From: Mycobacterium sp. Root265
GTDB taxonomy: Bacteria > Actinomycetota > Actinomycetes > Mycobacteriales > Mycobacteriaceae
Assembly: GCF_001428895.1 (NCBI RefSeq)
Contig: NZ_LMJA01000007.1
Coordinates: 53,612-117,611, forward strand
Direction of reading: 5' to 3'
Length of the DNA: 64,000 nucleotides
Made by a program: the position numbers and the translations under genes. Under the pieces are notes generated by a model, which worked only from the letters and a program-made list of their open reading frames with translations, searched no databases and was not told the origin of the DNA. This document shows, piece by piece, positions 46,965-57,504 of this stretch. Numbering within the stretch: the stretch's first letter is position 1; the number at the start of each line of letters is the position of its first letter.

Positions 46965-48499
46965 TGACTGCGTCGCTGTCGGAAACCGTTGTGCAGCCGG
47001 TGATCCAGCTGACCGGGGTCACCGTCGAGTTCCCCGGGGTCAAAGCCCTCGACGGTGTCGACCTGCGGCTGCTTCCCGGCGAGATCCATGCGCTGATGGG
47101 TGAGAACGGCGCCGGGAAGTCCACGTTGATCAAGGCGCTGACCGGCGTCCACGACATCGCTGCGGGGACGATCACCATCGACGGCGAGGAGCGCCGGTTC
47201 AGCACTCCGCGTCAAGCACAGGACGCCGGCATCAGCACGGTGTATCAGGAGGTCAACCTCTGCCCGAATCTGACGGTGGCAGAGAACATCCTGTTGGGTC
47301 GCGAGCCCAGACGCTTCGGGCGGATCGACTACCGCGCCATGAACCGCCGCGCCGCCGAACTGCTCGGTGAGCTCGACCTGACCATCGATCCGGGCGACAC
47401 GCTGGGAGCGCACCCGATCGCCTTGCAGCAGCTGGTCGCCATCGCCCGGGCGATGGCGGTGTCGGCGCGGGTGTTGATCCTCGACGAACCCACGTCCAGC
47501 CTGGACGCCGACGAGGTCGCCGAACTGTTCCGGGTGATGCGCAACCTCCGCGACCGCGGGGTGGCGATCCTGTTCGTCTCGCACTTCCTGGATCAGGTGT
47601 ACGAGATCTCGGACCGGATGACCGTACTGCGCAACGGACGGCTGGTGGCCGAGTATCTGACCGCGGAACTCGATAAGGTGGCCCTGATCTCCGCGATGCT
47701 CGGGCACGAACTCGACCTGCTGGACGACCTCGAGGAGGCGGTCGCCGCCGCGAGCGGCACCGGCGCCGAGGAGACCGTGCTCAGCGCGCAGCAGCTCGGG
47801 CGTGCCCCCGGCATCCACCCGACCGACCTCGACATTCACCGCGGCGAGGTGATCGGTCTGGCGGGACTATTGGGTTCGGGACGGACAGAACTGGCCAGGC
47901 TGCTCTTCGGCGCCGATCACGCCACCAGCGGACGCATGGTCATCAACGGCAAGGCCGTGCCGATGCGTACGCCGCGGGCCGCCATCGCCAACGGTTTCGC
48001 CTTCTCCTCGGAAGACCGCAAGGGTGAAGGCATCATCGGCGAGCTCTCGGTGCGGGACAACATGATCCTGGCGCTGCAGGCCCGCCGCGGCTTCGCCCGG
48101 CCCCTGTCGAAGAAAACCAAGGACGACCTGGTGGCTCGCTACCTGGAGGCCCTCGACATCCGGCCCCGCGACCCGTCCGCGCTGGTGAAGAATCTCAGCG
48201 GCGGCAACCAGCAGAAAGTCCTGCTGGCCCGCTGGCTGATCACCGCGCCCCAACTCTTCATCCTGGACGAACCGACCAGAGGCATCGATATCGGTGCCAA
48301 ATCGCAGATCCAGAAACTCGTCACCGACCTGTCGGCCGACGGGATGGCGGTGGTGTTCATCTCCGCGGAACTCGAAGAGGTGTCGCGGATCAGTGACCGC
48401 ATCCTGGTGCTGCGCGACGGGCACTGCGTCGACGAGGTCGGCAACGACTGCTCGGTCCAGCGGCTGACCGAACTCATCGCCGGGGTGAGCGCGTCATGA
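46964..48499 (+). CDS. sugar ABC transporter ATP-binding protein (YtfR type)
   Basis: The 511-residue tandem ATPase has Walker [17 protein letters not shown] in the first domain and [15 protein letters not shown] with [18 protein letters not shown] in the second. The ATG at 46964 shares one base with the upstream stop. The open frame extends far upstream inside the ytfQ-like gene, but that is a shadow. It drives the YtfT/YjfF-type permease pair. Confidence 0.93.
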   Translation: MTASLSETVVQPVIQLTGVTVEFPGVKALDGVDLRLLPGEIHALMGENGAGKSTLIKALTGVHDIAAGTITIDGEERRFSTPRQAQDAGISTVYQEVNLCPNLTVAENILLGREPRRFGRIDYRAMNRRAAELLGELDLTIDPGDTLGAHPIALQQLVAIARAMAVSARVLILDEPTSSLDADEVAELFRVMRNLRDRGVAILFVSHFLDQVYEISDRMTVLRNGRLVAEYLTAELDKVALISAMLGHELDLLDDLEEAVAAASGTGAEETVLSAQQLGRAPGIHPTDLDIHRGEVIGLAGLLGSGRTELARLLFGADHATSGRMVINGKAVPMRTPRAAIANGFAFSSEDRKGEGIIGELSVRDNMILALQARRGFARPLSKKTKDDLVARYLEALDIRPRDPSALVKNLSGGNQQKVLLARWLITAPQLFILDEPTRGIDIGAKSQIQKLVTDLSADGMAVVFISAELEEVSRISDRILVLRDGHCVDEVGNDCSVQRLTELIAGVSAS

Positions 48500-49590
48500 G
48501 GGCCAAGCTGCTGGCGTCACCGCTGCTGTGGCCCGCGCTCGCGCTGATCGCCCTGCTGGCGGTCAATGTCATTCTCACACCGAGCTTTCTGACGCTACGG
48601 ATGCAGGACGGCCACCTCTTCGGCAGTCTCATCGACATTCTGCGTAACGGTGCTCCCACCATGTTGATCGCGCTCGGCATGACCCTGGTGATCGCCTCGC
48701 GCGGCATCGACCTGTCGGTGGGCGCGGTCGTCGCGATCGGCGGCGCGCTGGCCTGCGCCCACATCGCCGCATCCGCGGACCCGGGCAGTCCCGGCACCGT
48801 CGTCACCGCGATGGCGATCGCCCTCGGTGTGGCGGTGGCCCTGGGATTGTGGAACGGGGTGCTCGTCTCGGTCTGCGGCATCCAACCGATCATCGCGACC
48901 CTGGTGCTGATGACGGCCGGCCGCGGTATCGCGCTGCTGGTCACCGACGGCCAGATCGTCACGGTGACCAGTGCACCGTTCAAGGTCCTCGGCGCGGGTT
49001 ACGCATTCGGCTTGCCGGTGGCAATTCTGGTCAGCCTGTCGGTGTTCGCGGTGGTGGCCCTGCTGACCCGGTGCACCGCGCTGGGCATGCTGCTGGAATC
49101 GGTGGGCATCAATCCCGAAGCCAGCCGCCTCGCCGGCGTGCGCCACCGCTCCATCGTCTTCGCGGTCTACGTGTTCAGCGCCTTGTGCGCCGGAGTCGCC
49201 GGCCTGATGATCGCGTCGAACATCTCCGCGGCCGACGCCAACAACGCCGGGCTGTGGATAGAAATGGACGCCATCCTGGCCGTGGTGATCGGTGGAACAT
49301 CGCTGCTCGGCGGGCGATTCAGCCTGACCGGCACGATCCTCGGCGCGCTGATCATCCAGACCCTGACCACCACCGTCTACACGGCGGGAATCACGCCGGA
49401 GACCACCCTGGTGTTCAAGGCGCTGGTCGTGATCATCGTGTGCCTGCTGCAGGCCCCGAAGTTCCGGGCGCTGCTGTCACGGCGCCGGACACCTCGGCTC
49501 CCGAGCACGATCGACCCTCCGGAATCACAGTTGAATTCGTCTGAACGGCCCTCGATCTCGCAGCGCGCCCCGGTGGTGGTGACCAAATGA
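48496..49590 (+). CDS. sugar ABC transporter permease (YtfT type)
   Basis: The 364-residue ribose/galactofuranose-type permease has about eight to ten helices, GMTLVIASRGIDLSVGAVVA and GTSLLGGRFSLTGTILGALI. It overlaps the ATPase gene (ATGA) and the second permease gene. Two permeases after one tandem ATPase is the ytfQRT-yjfF layout. A hydrophilic C-terminal tail of about 35 residues is longer than expected. Confidence 0.92.
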   Translation: MRAKLLASPLLWPALALIALLAVNVILTPSFLTLRMQDGHLFGSLIDILRNGAPTMLIALGMTLVIASRGIDLSVGAVVAIGGALACAHIAASADPGSPGTVVTAMAIALGVAVALGLWNGVLVSVCGIQPIIATLVLMTAGRGIALLVTDGQIVTVTSAPFKVLGAGYAFGLPVAILVSLSVFAVVALLTRCTALGMLLESVGINPEASRLAGVRHRSIVFAVYVFSALCAGVAGLMIASNISAADANNAGLWIEMDAILAVVIGGTSLLGGRFSLTGTILGALIIQTLTTTVYTAGITPETTLVFKALVVIIVCLLQAPKFRALLSRRRTPRLPSTIDPPESQLNSSERPSISQRAPVVVTK

Positions 49591-50588
49591 GCATCCAGAC
49601 CGCCGTGCGACCCCGCGCCGTCCGCGCCGAACTGATCCGGCGTGCGCGGGGGCGCTACCTGTCACCGCTGGCCTCGCTGGTGCTGTTCATCGTGCTGTTC
49701 GTCGCGGTCATCGCCCGCTACGAATTCGCGAGCCCCGCACAGGTCTTCCTGAATCTGCTCGTCGACAACGCCTACCTGATCGTGCTGGCCGTCGGCATGA
49801 CCTTCGTGATCCTCACCGGTGGCATCGATCTCAGCGTCGGCGCGGTGGTCGCGCTGTCCACCGTGATTCTGGCGACCACGTTGCGGGCCGGGTGGCCCAT
49901 GCCGCTGGCCGTGGCGGTGGTCCTGGTGGCGGGCCCCGCCCTCGGTCTGATGATGGGGCTGGTCATCGAATACTTCGATGTCCAGCCGTTCATCGCGACG
50001 CTCGCCGGGATGTTCCTGGCCCGCGGGCTGTGCTACGTGCTCAGCGTGGATTCGCTACCCATCAGGGATCCCGCCCTGCGCGCGTTCGGACTCAATTACG
50101 TCTACCTCTATGACGACAAATTCATCCGCTGGAGCGTCGTCGTCGCGCTCGCCGTCGTGGTGATCGGTGCGTACGTGCTGCACAAGACCCGTTTCGGCCG
50201 CACGGTGTACGCGGTCGGCGGCAACCGGCAGTCGGCGCAGCTGATGGGGCTCGACGCCGCCCGGGCCAACGTCTCGGTGTACGCCATCAGCGGGCTGTGC
50301 GCGGCGGTGGCCGGTCTGCTGCTCGCCGTGCAGAAACTGTCCGGATACAGTCTCAACGGCATCGGGCTGGAACTCGACGCCATCGCCGCCGCGGTGATCG
50401 GTGGCGTACTGCTCTCCGGCGGTGTGGGTTTCGTGCTCGGATCCGTGATCGGCGTGCTGGTGCTCGGTACGATTCAGACATTCGTCACGGCCGCGAACCT
50501 CGACTCGTATTGGACGCGCATCATGACCGGGGCTTTGCTGCTGGTATTCGTTCTCGTGCAGCGCCTAGTGGTGAGGAAGTCCGGATGA
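49587..50588 (+). CDS. sugar ABC transporter permease (YjfF type)
   Basis: The 333-residue second permease has GMTFVILTGGIDLSVGAVVA and GVLLSGGVGFVLGSVIGVLV. It pairs with the YtfT-type protein as a heterodimer. Its stop overlaps the ATG of the LacI-family gene, so transporter and regulator are co-translated. Confidence 0.92.
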   Translation: MSIQTAVRPRAVRAELIRRARGRYLSPLASLVLFIVLFVAVIARYEFASPAQVFLNLLVDNAYLIVLAVGMTFVILTGGIDLSVGAVVALSTVILATTLRAGWPMPLAVAVVLVAGPALGLMMGLVIEYFDVQPFIATLAGMFLARGLCYVLSVDSLPIRDPALRAFGLNYVYLYDDKFIRWSVVVALAVVVIGAYVLHKTRFGRTVYAVGGNRQSAQLMGLDAARANVSVYAISGLCAAVAGLLLAVQKLSGYSLNGIGLELDAIAAAVIGGVLLSGGVGFVLGSVIGVLVLGTIQTFVTAANLDSYWTRIMTGALLLVFVLVQRLVVRKSG

Positions 50589-51613
50589 GCATCCAGCCCA
50601 ACAGCCCGGTACCCGGAAAGCCGGTCATGGCCGATGTCGCGCGTCTGGCGGGCGTCAGCCACCAGACGGTGTCACGGGTGATCAACGGATCGCCCAGCAT
50701 CCGACCCGCCACCAAAGAGCGTGTCGAGCAGGCGATCTCGGAACTCGGGTACCGTCCCAACACCGCGGCACGCGCCCTGGTGACCCGACGATCCAGGATC
50801 ATCGGCATCGTCGGCACCAACGACGCGCTGTACGGACCGTCGAGTATCCAGCGGTCGGTGGAGGAGGCCGCGCGGGCCGCCGGCTACTTCTCCAGCATGG
50901 TGCCGCTGGTCGACCTGACCGGTGAGGCGCTGCACGATTCCCTCGATCATCTGGCCCGGCAATCGGTGGAGGCGATCGTGATGATCGCCGCGCAGGAGGG
51001 CGCCCTCGCGGTCGCGCATGCCGCCGACGCCGGCGTGCCGCTCATCGTGGTCGAGGGTGACCTCTCCGGGCGCGGGCTCAGCGTCGGCGTCGACCAGATC
51101 GACGGTGCCCGCCAAGCCACCCAGCACCTCATCGACCTCGGCCACCGCGTCATCGACCATGTGGCGGGCCCGCCGACCTGGACCGAGGCCAAGGGCCGCC
51201 GGATCGGATACGAAGAGACCATGCGCGACAACGGTCTTGCGGTACGGGAGTCGTTGGCGGGGGATTGGACCCCGGCCCGCGGCTACGAGATCGGCTGCGA
51301 ACTGGTGCGGCGCAACGAGGCGACGGCGGTGTTCGTGGCCAACGACCAGATGGCGATCGGAGTACTGCACGCATTAGCCCAGAACGGGATACGCGTTCCC
51401 GAAGATGTGAGTGTCATCGGATTCGACGACATCCCCGAGTCCGCCTACCTGAACCCCGCGCTGACGACCATCCGGCAGGACTTCAAGGCCGTCGGACAGC
51501 GCGCGATCGAGCTGGTGATCGCCACGTTGGGCGGATCGACACTCGACGTTCCGCTGCTACCCCCCGAGCTGATCATCCGCGACAGCACCGCCACCATCCA
51601 GGAGAGTTCATGA
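50585..51613 (+). CDS. LacI-family transcriptional repressor of the sugar locus
   Basis: The 342-residue protein has an N-terminal LacI HTH (MADVARLAGVSHQTVSRVIN, residues about 15-34) with the hinge helix region NTAARALVTRRSRIIGIVG, and a periplasmic-binding-like sensor ending IGFDDIPESAYLNPAL. It lies between the importer and araB and very probably binds the three GTGAGCG-type operators at 45752-45872. The effector is likely L-arabinose or galactose. It is a LacI protein rather than the AraC or GntR-type AraR used elsewhere. Confidence 0.9.
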   Translation: MSIQPNSPVPGKPVMADVARLAGVSHQTVSRVINGSPSIRPATKERVEQAISELGYRPNTAARALVTRRSRIIGIVGTNDALYGPSSIQRSVEEAARAAGYFSSMVPLVDLTGEALHDSLDHLARQSVEAIVMIAAQEGALAVAHAADAGVPLIVVEGDLSGRGLSVGVDQIDGARQATQHLIDLGHRVIDHVAGPPTWTEAKGRRIGYEETMRDNGLAVRESLAGDWTPARGYEIGCELVRRNEATAVFVANDQMAIGVLHALAQNGIRVPEDVSVIGFDDIPESAYLNPALTTIRQDFKAVGQRAIELVIATLGGSTLDVPLLPPELIIRDSTATIQESS

Positions 51614-53277
51614 GCACCGAGAAGTACACGGTCGGTGTCGATTTCGGCACCCTGTCCGGGCGCGCGCTGGTGGTGCGGGTCAGCGACGGCCACCCGCTCG
51701 CCGCCGCCGAACATGCCTACCGGCATGGCGTCATCACCGACACGTTGCCCGGCAGCACGACACGCCTGCCGGCGCAGTGGGCGCTACAGGTTCCCGAGGA
51801 CTACCTGGACGTGTTGCGCAGCGCCGTCCCCGATGCCGTCGCGAAGTCCGGTGTCGACGCGAGTGACATCATCGGCATCGGCACCGACTTCACCGCGTGC
51901 ACCATGGTGCCGGTCCGCCGCGACGGGACACCGCTGTATCAGCTGGCGGAGTTCGAGGATCGTCCGCACGCATACGGCAAGCTGTGGCGTCACCATTCGC
52001 CGCAGCCGCAGGCCGATCGCATCAACGCCGTTGCCGCCGAACGCCGTGAGCCATGGCTGTCGCGTTACGGTGGACTGATCTCCAGTGAGTGGGAGTTCGC
52101 GAAGGCCCTGGAGATCTTCGATGAAGATCCGCAGGTATACCAGGCGATGGATCATTTCGTCGAGGCCGCCGACTGGATCGTCTGGCAACTGTGCGGGACC
52201 TATGTCCGCAACGCGTGTAGCGCAGGCTACAAGGGCATCCGGCAGGACGGCGGATACCCTTCGCCGCAGTTCCTCTCCGAGGTGCGGTCGGGCTTCGGCG
52301 ATTTCGTGACCGAGAAGCTCGACGCCCCGATCGGCCGGCTCGGTGACCGCGCCGGTGCGCTGACCGCGCAGGCCGCGCAGTGGACCGGGCTGCCGGAGGG
52401 CATCCCGGTCGCGGTGGGCAACGTCGACGCGCATGTTACGGTCGCGGCGGCCGATGCGCTGGACATCGGGCAACTGGTCGCCATCATGGGCACGTCGACC
52501 TGTCACGTGGTGAATTCCGACGTGCTGCGCGACGTCCCCGGCATGTGCGGAGTCGTCGACGGTGGGATCTCCTCGGGCAGTTGGGGATACGAGGCGGGGC
52601 AGTCCGGCGTCGGCGACATCTTCGGCTGGTTCATCGAGAACTGCGTGCCCGAGCGCTACCACGTCGAGGCCCGTCGCCTGGGTGTATCGCTGCACGCCCA
52701 CCTGACCGAACTGGCGAGCCGCCAGCAGGTGGGAGAGCACGGCCTGGTGGCGCTGGACTGGCACAGCGGCAACCGTTCGGTGCTGGTCGACCACGAGCTG
52801 TCCGGTGTCATGATCGGGCAGACCCTGCACACCACCTGCGTCGACATGTACCGGGCGTTGTTGGAGGCCACCGCGTTCGGTACCCGGATGATCGTGGAGA
52901 CGTTCGCGACCTCGGGTGTCCGCATCGACGAGCTGGTGGTCGCCGGAGGGTTGCTGAAGAACGAGCTGCTGATGCAGATCTATGCCGATGTGGTGGGGTT
53001 GCCGCTGTCGACGGTGCCGTCGGATCAGGCGCCCGCGCTGGGATCGGCGATTCACGCCACGGTGGCAGCGGGCGCGTACCTCGATGTGAGCGCGGCCGCC
53101 CGGCACATGGGCACGCGGACCCGCAACGCCTATCTGCCCATCGCGCACAACGCCGCCGCCTACGACCGGCTCTACCGCGAGTACGTGGCGGCCTACGAGT
53201 GGTTCGGTCGCGGAAACGACATGATGCGCCGGCTCCGGCGCATCGCCACCACGGAACCGGTAGGAGCCACCCGATGA
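51610..53277 (+). CDS. araB: ribulokinase
   Basis: The 555-residue FGGY-family kinase begins [19 protein letters not shown] (phosphate 1 motif). It contains [24 protein letters not shown] and [20 protein letters not shown]. Length is typical for AraB (about 560). It phosphorylates L-ribulose to L-ribulose-5-phosphate. It overlaps the LacI gene (ATGA) and araD. Confidence 0.95.
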   Translation: MSTEKYTVGVDFGTLSGRALVVRVSDGHPLAAAEHAYRHGVITDTLPGSTTRLPAQWALQVPEDYLDVLRSAVPDAVAKSGVDASDIIGIGTDFTACTMVPVRRDGTPLYQLAEFEDRPHAYGKLWRHHSPQPQADRINAVAAERREPWLSRYGGLISSEWEFAKALEIFDEDPQVYQAMDHFVEAADWIVWQLCGTYVRNACSAGYKGIRQDGGYPSPQFLSEVRSGFGDFVTEKLDAPIGRLGDRAGALTAQAAQWTGLPEGIPVAVGNVDAHVTVAAADALDIGQLVAIMGTSTCHVVNSDVLRDVPGMCGVVDGGISSGSWGYEAGQSGVGDIFGWFIENCVPERYHVEARRLGVSLHAHLTELASRQQVGEHGLVALDWHSGNRSVLVDHELSGVMIGQTLHTTCVDMYRALLEATAFGTRMIVETFATSGVRIDELVVAGGLLKNELLMQIYADVVGLPLSTVPSDQAPALGSAIHATVAAGAYLDVSAAARHMGTRTRNAYLPIAHNAAAYDRLYREYVAAYEWFGRGNDMMRRLRRIATTEPVGATR

Positions 53278-53984
53278 CCATCACGTCGGACATCGACCAC
53301 GTCATTGCCGAACTGCGGCAACAGGTGTGCGATCTGCACGCCCTGCTCACCCAGTACGAACTGGTGATCTGGACCGCAGGCAACGTCTCGGCCCGGGTGC
53401 CCGGGCGCGACCTCATGGTCATCAAGCCCTCGGGTGCCGAGTACGCCTCACTGCGCGCCGAGGACATGGTGGTATGCGACCTGTACGGCAATCTGGTCGA
53501 CGGCGCGCTGGCACCGTCCTCGGACACCGCCGCCCACGCGTACGTGTACCGGCACATGCCCGAGGTGGGCGGGGTGGTGCACACGCACTCCACCTACGCC
53601 ACCGCATGGGCCGCCCGCGGCGAGCCGATCCCGTGTGTGCTCACCATGGCCGCCGACGAGTTCGGTGGCGAGGTGCCGGTCGGTCCGTTCGCCCTGATCG
53701 GCGACGACTCGATCGGGCGTGGCATCGTGGAGGTGTTGCGGGACAGCCGATCCCCGGCGGTGCTGATGCGCAACCATGGGCCCTTCACCATCGGCCGGAC
53801 CGCGCGCGATGCCGTCAAGGCCGCCGTCATGGTCGAGGACGTGGCGCGCACGGTGCACATCAGCCGGCAACTCGGTGCCGCGCCGCCCATCGACGCCGCC
53901 GACGTGACCGCGCTCTTCGACCGGTACCAGAACGTATACGGCCAGAACGAACAGACTTCCGACGTCCACCAGGAGAACCCATGA
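53274..53984 (+). CDS. araD: L-ribulose-5-phosphate 4-epimerase
   Basis: The 236-residue class II aldolase-family protein has [24 protein letters not shown], the zinc-binding [13 protein letters not shown] (two His) and [10 protein letters not shown] (third His). It converts L-ribulose-5-phosphate to D-xylulose-5-phosphate for the pentose phosphate pathway. It overlaps araB and araA by 4 bp each. Gene order B-D-A differs from the E. coli araBAD. Confidence 0.94.
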   Translation: MTITSDIDHVIAELRQQVCDLHALLTQYELVIWTAGNVSARVPGRDLMVIKPSGAEYASLRAEDMVVCDLYGNLVDGALAPSSDTAAHAYVYRHMPEVGGVVHTHSTYATAWAARGEPIPCVLTMAADEFGGEVPVGPFALIGDDSIGRGIVEVLRDSRSPAVLMRNHGPFTIGRTARDAVKAAVMVEDVARTVHISRQLGAAPPIDAADVTALFDRYQNVYGQNEQTSDVHQENP

Positions 53985-55492
53985 TCGCGTCCCGACTCGC
54001 CACCAGCCAGGTATGGCTGATCACCGGCAGTCAATCGTTGTACGGACCCGATGTCCTGGACCAGGTCGCCGACCAGTCACGCCAGATCGCCGAACGTCTC
54101 GACGGCAGTGCCGAGATCCCGGTCGAGGTGCGCTGGGTTCCGGTCGTCACCGATTCCGAACAGATCGCCCGGGTGCTCAGCGATGCCAATGCCGCACCGG
54201 AATGTGTCGGTGTCATCGCCTGGATGCACACCTTCTCACCGGCGAAGATGTGGATCCGCGGGCTCAAGTCACTGCGTAAACCATTGCTGCATCTGCACAC
54301 CCAGTTCGGTGTCGAGTTGCCCTGGCAGACCATCGACATGAACTTCATGAACCTCAACCAGGCCGCGCACGGAGACCGCGAGTTCGGGTACATCCAGTCC
54401 CGGTTGTCCACCTCGCGGAAGACCATCGCCGGACACGTCAGCGATCCGCGCACCCAGGTGCGGGTCGGGTCGTGGGTGCGCGCGGCACTGGGAGCCGCCG
54501 AGCTGTCGACGCTCAAGGTCGCGCGGTTCGGCGACAACATGCGTGGTGTCGCGGTCACCGAGGGCGACAAGGTCGAGGCGGAAGCGCATTTCGGCGCCTC
54601 CATCGATGCCTTCGGTGTCAACGATCTTGTCGGCGTCGTTGAACGAGTGCAGTCGGCTGATATCGACAAACTGGTGCGCGAGTACGAACACACCTACCGG
54701 GTCGATCCGGACCTGTTGCCCGGCGGTGACCGGCATGTCGCCCTGCGGCACGGCGCGCAGATCGAGCTCGGACTGCGGAAGTTCCTGACCGACGGTGGGT
54801 TCCACGCCTTCACCACCAACTTCGAAGACCTCGGCGGGCTCCGTCAGCTGCCGGGGCTGGCGGTGCAGCGGCTGATGGCCGACGGCTACGGGTTCGGCGG
54901 CGAGGGCGACTGGAAGACCGCGATGATGCTGCGCACGGTGAAGGTGATGGCCGAGGGGCTGCCCGGTGGCACCTCGTTCATGGAGGACTACACCTACGAT
55001 CTGACGCCCGGCCGCGAGCGCATCCTCGGTGCACACATGCTCGAGGTGTGTCCCAGCATCGCCGCATCGACCCCCACCCTGGAGATCCACCCGCTGTCGA
55101 TCGGTGATCGCGACGATCCCGTCCGGTTGCGGTTCACCGCCGCACCCGCCGATGCCGTGATCATCGGGATCTGCGATATGGGCAGCCGATTCCGGCTGGT
55201 GGCCAACGAAGTTCGGGTCATCGAACCGACGGAGGAACTGCCGAACCTGCCGGTGGCGTGCGCGGTGTGGGAACCCTCCCCGTCCTGGTCGACCTCGGCG
55301 GAAGCCTGGTTGATGGCCGGTGCGCCGCACCACACCGTGCTCACCACCGCCGTCGGCACCGAGGTGTTCGAGGATTTCGCGACCATGACCGACACCGAAC
55401 TGCTCGTCATCGACGACACCACCACGGTGCGCAACTTTCAGCACGAACTGCGGTGGAACGACGTCTATCACCACGTCGCCGCCGGACTGTGA
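53981..55492 (+). CDS. araA: L-arabinose isomerase
   Basis: The 503-residue protein matches Ara[20 protein letters not shown] at the N terminus, [39 protein letters not shown] and [20 protein letters not shown] with the catalytic Glu region. It isomerises L-arabinose to L-ribulose. It overlaps araD (ATGA) and the following dehydrogenase (GTGA). Confidence 0.96.
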   Translation: MIASRLATSQVWLITGSQSLYGPDVLDQVADQSRQIAERLDGSAEIPVEVRWVPVVTDSEQIARVLSDANAAPECVGVIAWMHTFSPAKMWIRGLKSLRKPLLHLHTQFGVELPWQTIDMNFMNLNQAAHGDREFGYIQSRLSTSRKTIAGHVSDPRTQVRVGSWVRAALGAAELSTLKVARFGDNMRGVAVTEGDKVEAEAHFGASIDAFGVNDLVGVVERVQSADIDKLVREYEHTYRVDPDLLPGGDRHVALRHGAQIELGLRKFLTDGGFHAFTTNFEDLGGLRQLPGLAVQRLMADGYGFGGEGDWKTAMMLRTVKVMAEGLPGGTSFMEDYTYDLTPGRERILGAHMLEVCPSIAASTPTLEIHPLSIGDRDDPVRLRFTAAPADAVIIGICDMGSRFRLVANEVRVIEPTEELPNLPVACAVWEPSPSWSTSAEAWLMAGAPHHTVLTTAVGTEVFEDFATMTDTELLVIDDTTTVRNFQHELRWNDVYHHVAAGL

Positions 55493-56499
55493 TCGCGGCG
55501 CGCCTGCACGCCGTCGGTGATCTACGCGTCGGCACCGAGGACGATCCCGGTGACGCCCCGCCGGGGTGGTCGCTGCTGGCGGTGACTTCGGTGGGCATTT
55601 GCGGTTCGGATCTGCACTGGTTCACCGACGGCGGTATCGGGGAGAACCGGATCGAGCATCCCGTGGTGCCCGGCCATGAGTTCGCGGCGCGCGCCGTCAC
55701 CGGACCGTTCGCGGGCCGACGCGTCGCTGTCGATCCGGCCATCCCGTGCCAGAAGTGCGAACTGTGTCTGGCCGGTCACCACAACCTCTGTCCCACAGTG
55801 CAATTCGCCGGGCACGGCACGCTCGACGGTGCGCTACAGGAATATCTGGTGTGGCCGGACCGCCTGCTGCATCCGCTACCCGATGAGCTCAGCGACGATG
55901 CCGGGGCGCTGCTGGAACCCCTGGGTGTGGCCATCCACGCGGTGGGCGTGAGCCATCTACGGCGCGGGGACGACGTGTTGGTGGTCGGTGCCGGCCCGAT
56001 CGGTGTGCTCGCTGTTCAGGTGGCTCTGCGCGCGGGTGCGGCACGGGTTTTCGTGACCGAACCGCTTGCGCACCGGCGAGACACCGCGTTGCGCAACGGT
56101 GCAGATGGCGCGTGGTCGCCGACGGAAGGCACCGCCGAGGTCCTGGAGGGCACCGAGGGGCGCGGAGTCGACGTGGTGATCGAGTTGGCCGGGACCGACG
56201 CCGGGATCGCCACCGCCGTGGCCGCCGTCCGCCCGGGCGGACGGGTGGCGCTCGCCGGAATCCCCTCAGAGGATCAATCGTCGTTTCCGGCCGCGGCGGC
56301 ACGGCGTAAGGGCCTGACTTTCGCGATGGTCCGCCGGATGAAGGACACCTATCCGCGTGCGATCGCCCTGGCCGTGGACGGTGTGGACCTCGATTCGCTG
56401 GTCACCGGGCGTCATCGCCTGGATCACGCGGCCGAGGCCTTCACCGCGGCGGCGCGGCGCGAGGGCGACAAGGTCGTGGTGGCGGTGTCCGGTACCTGA
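55489..56499 (+). CDS. zinc-dependent MDR alcohol/polyol dehydrogenase
   Basis: The 336-residue medium-chain dehydrogenase has the catalytic zinc ligands in [11 protein letters not shown] (Cys) and [11 protein letters not shown] (His-Glu), the structural zinc cysteines [15 protein letters not shown], and the NAD fold [16 protein letters not shown]. It is closest in pattern to sorbitol/idonate dehydrogenases. It is the last gene of the arabinose operon (GTG overlapping the araA stop) and may oxidise a sugar or polyol such as L-arabitol or galactitol; that is inferred from position. Confidence 0.88.
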   Translation: MIAARLHAVGDLRVGTEDDPGDAPPGWSLLAVTSVGICGSDLHWFTDGGIGENRIEHPVVPGHEFAARAVTGPFAGRRVAVDPAIPCQKCELCLAGHHNLCPTVQFAGHGTLDGALQEYLVWPDRLLHPLPDELSDDAGALLEPLGVAIHAVGVSHLRRGDDVLVVGAGPIGVLAVQVALRAGAARVFVTEPLAHRRDTALRNGADGAWSPTEGTAEVLEGTEGRGVDVVIELAGTDAGIATAVAAVRPGGRVALAGIPSEDQSSFPAAAARRKGLTFAMVRRMKDTYPRAIALAVDGVDLDSLVTGRHRLDHAAEAFTAAARREGDKVVVAVSGT

Positions 56500-56546
56500 G
56501 CGGTTGGCACGCCAAGTTACCCATCAGTAGGCTCAGAGGTCGACGG

Positions 56547-57419
56547 GTGGGAGCTGGAGTGATCGAACCGAAGTTCATCGAGATTCATGGCATGCGACAA
56601 GCGGTCGTGGACGAGGGTGACGGCGACGAAGTCCTGTTGTTGATCCACGGAATGGCGGGCAGCGCGCAGACCTGGCGCGCCGTCTTGCCGCAACTTGCCA
56701 AGAAATACCGGGTCATCGCCCCGGATCTGCTCGGGCATGGCCAGTCATCCAAGCCCCGCACCGACTACTCGCTGGGTGCCTTCGCGGTTGGCCTGCGTGA
56801 TCTGCTCGACGAACTCGGCGTGGAATCGGCGACCGTGGTCGGCCAATCCCTGGGCGGTGGCGTCGCGATGCAGTTCCTCTATCAGCATCCCGACTACTGT
56901 CGCCGGCTCGTGCTCATCAGCAGTGGCGGACTAGGCCCTGATGTCGGATTGATTCTGCGTCTGCTTGCGGCGCCGGGAGCCGAGTTCGTGATGCCGGTGA
57001 TCGCGCCGTCACCGGTGCTGCGCGCCGGAAACGCCGTGAAGTCCTGGCTGAGCTCGGCCGGTCTGCGCTCCCCCCGGGGCGCGGAAATGTGGAGCGCGTA
57101 CTCGTCGTTCGGGGACGGCGAGACGCGTCAGGCGTTTCTGCGGACCCTGCGTTCGGTGGTCGATTATCGCGGCCAGGCCGTGAGTGCCCTGAACCGGCTG
57201 AATCTGCGCGAAGGTTTACCGATACTCGCTATCTGGGGCGAGGACGACAAGATCATCCCGGTCGACCACGCCTACGCGGCGTTGGAGGCTCGTCCGGACT
57301 GCCGCCTCGAAATCCTGCCCGGCGTCGGGCATTTCGCGCAGGTCGAAGCCCCCGATAAGGTGATCGACCTACTCGACGAGTTCATCTCCACGACGGAGCC
57401 CTCGGGCCCGAGCCGCTGA
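56547..57419 (+). CDS. alpha/beta-fold hydrolase
   Basis: The 290-residue hydrolase has the oxyanion block LLIHGMAGSAQTWRAVLP, nucleophile elbow VGQSLGGGVAMQ (Ser), IWGEDDKIIP (Asp) and the catalytic His in GVGHFAQVEAP. The GTG at 56547 is used; the in-frame GTG at 56559, with GGGAG 5 bases upstream, is equally possible. It stands alone between the sugar operon and the TetR-P450 pair. Substrate unknown. Confidence 0.88.
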   Translation: MGAGVIEPKFIEIHGMRQAVVDEGDGDEVLLLIHGMAGSAQTWRAVLPQLAKKYRVIAPDLLGHGQSSKPRTDYSLGAFAVGLRDLLDELGVESATVVGQSLGGGVAMQFLYQHPDYCRRLVLISSGGLGPDVGLILRLLAAPGAEFVMPVIAPSPVLRAGNAVKSWLSSAGLRSPRGAEMWSAYSSFGDGETRQAFLRTLRSVVDYRGQAVSALNRLNLREGLPILAIWGEDDKIIPVDHAYAALEARPDCRLEILPGVGHFAQVEAPDKVIDLLDEFISTTEPSGPSR

Positions 57420-57475
57420 TTTTCGCCCTCCCGTCCCATGGGCTCGAGGCGGTTCTTATTACGAGACTCTTGAAT

Positions 57476-57497
57476 TCCGGAACTAACTAGTTCAGGA
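57476..57497. promoter_or_regulatory. TetR operator GAACTA-AC-TAGTTC
   Basis: GAACTAACTAGTTC (57480-57493) is a perfect 6-bp inverted repeat with a 2-bp centre, extended by TCC/GGA at 57476-57478 and 57495-57497. It lies 11 bp before the TetR start, so autorepression of the TetR-P450 operon is expected. The left 16 bases (57477-57492) recur at 32990-33005 with one change. Confidence 0.75.
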
Positions 57498-57504
57498 TTC
57501 AGGT

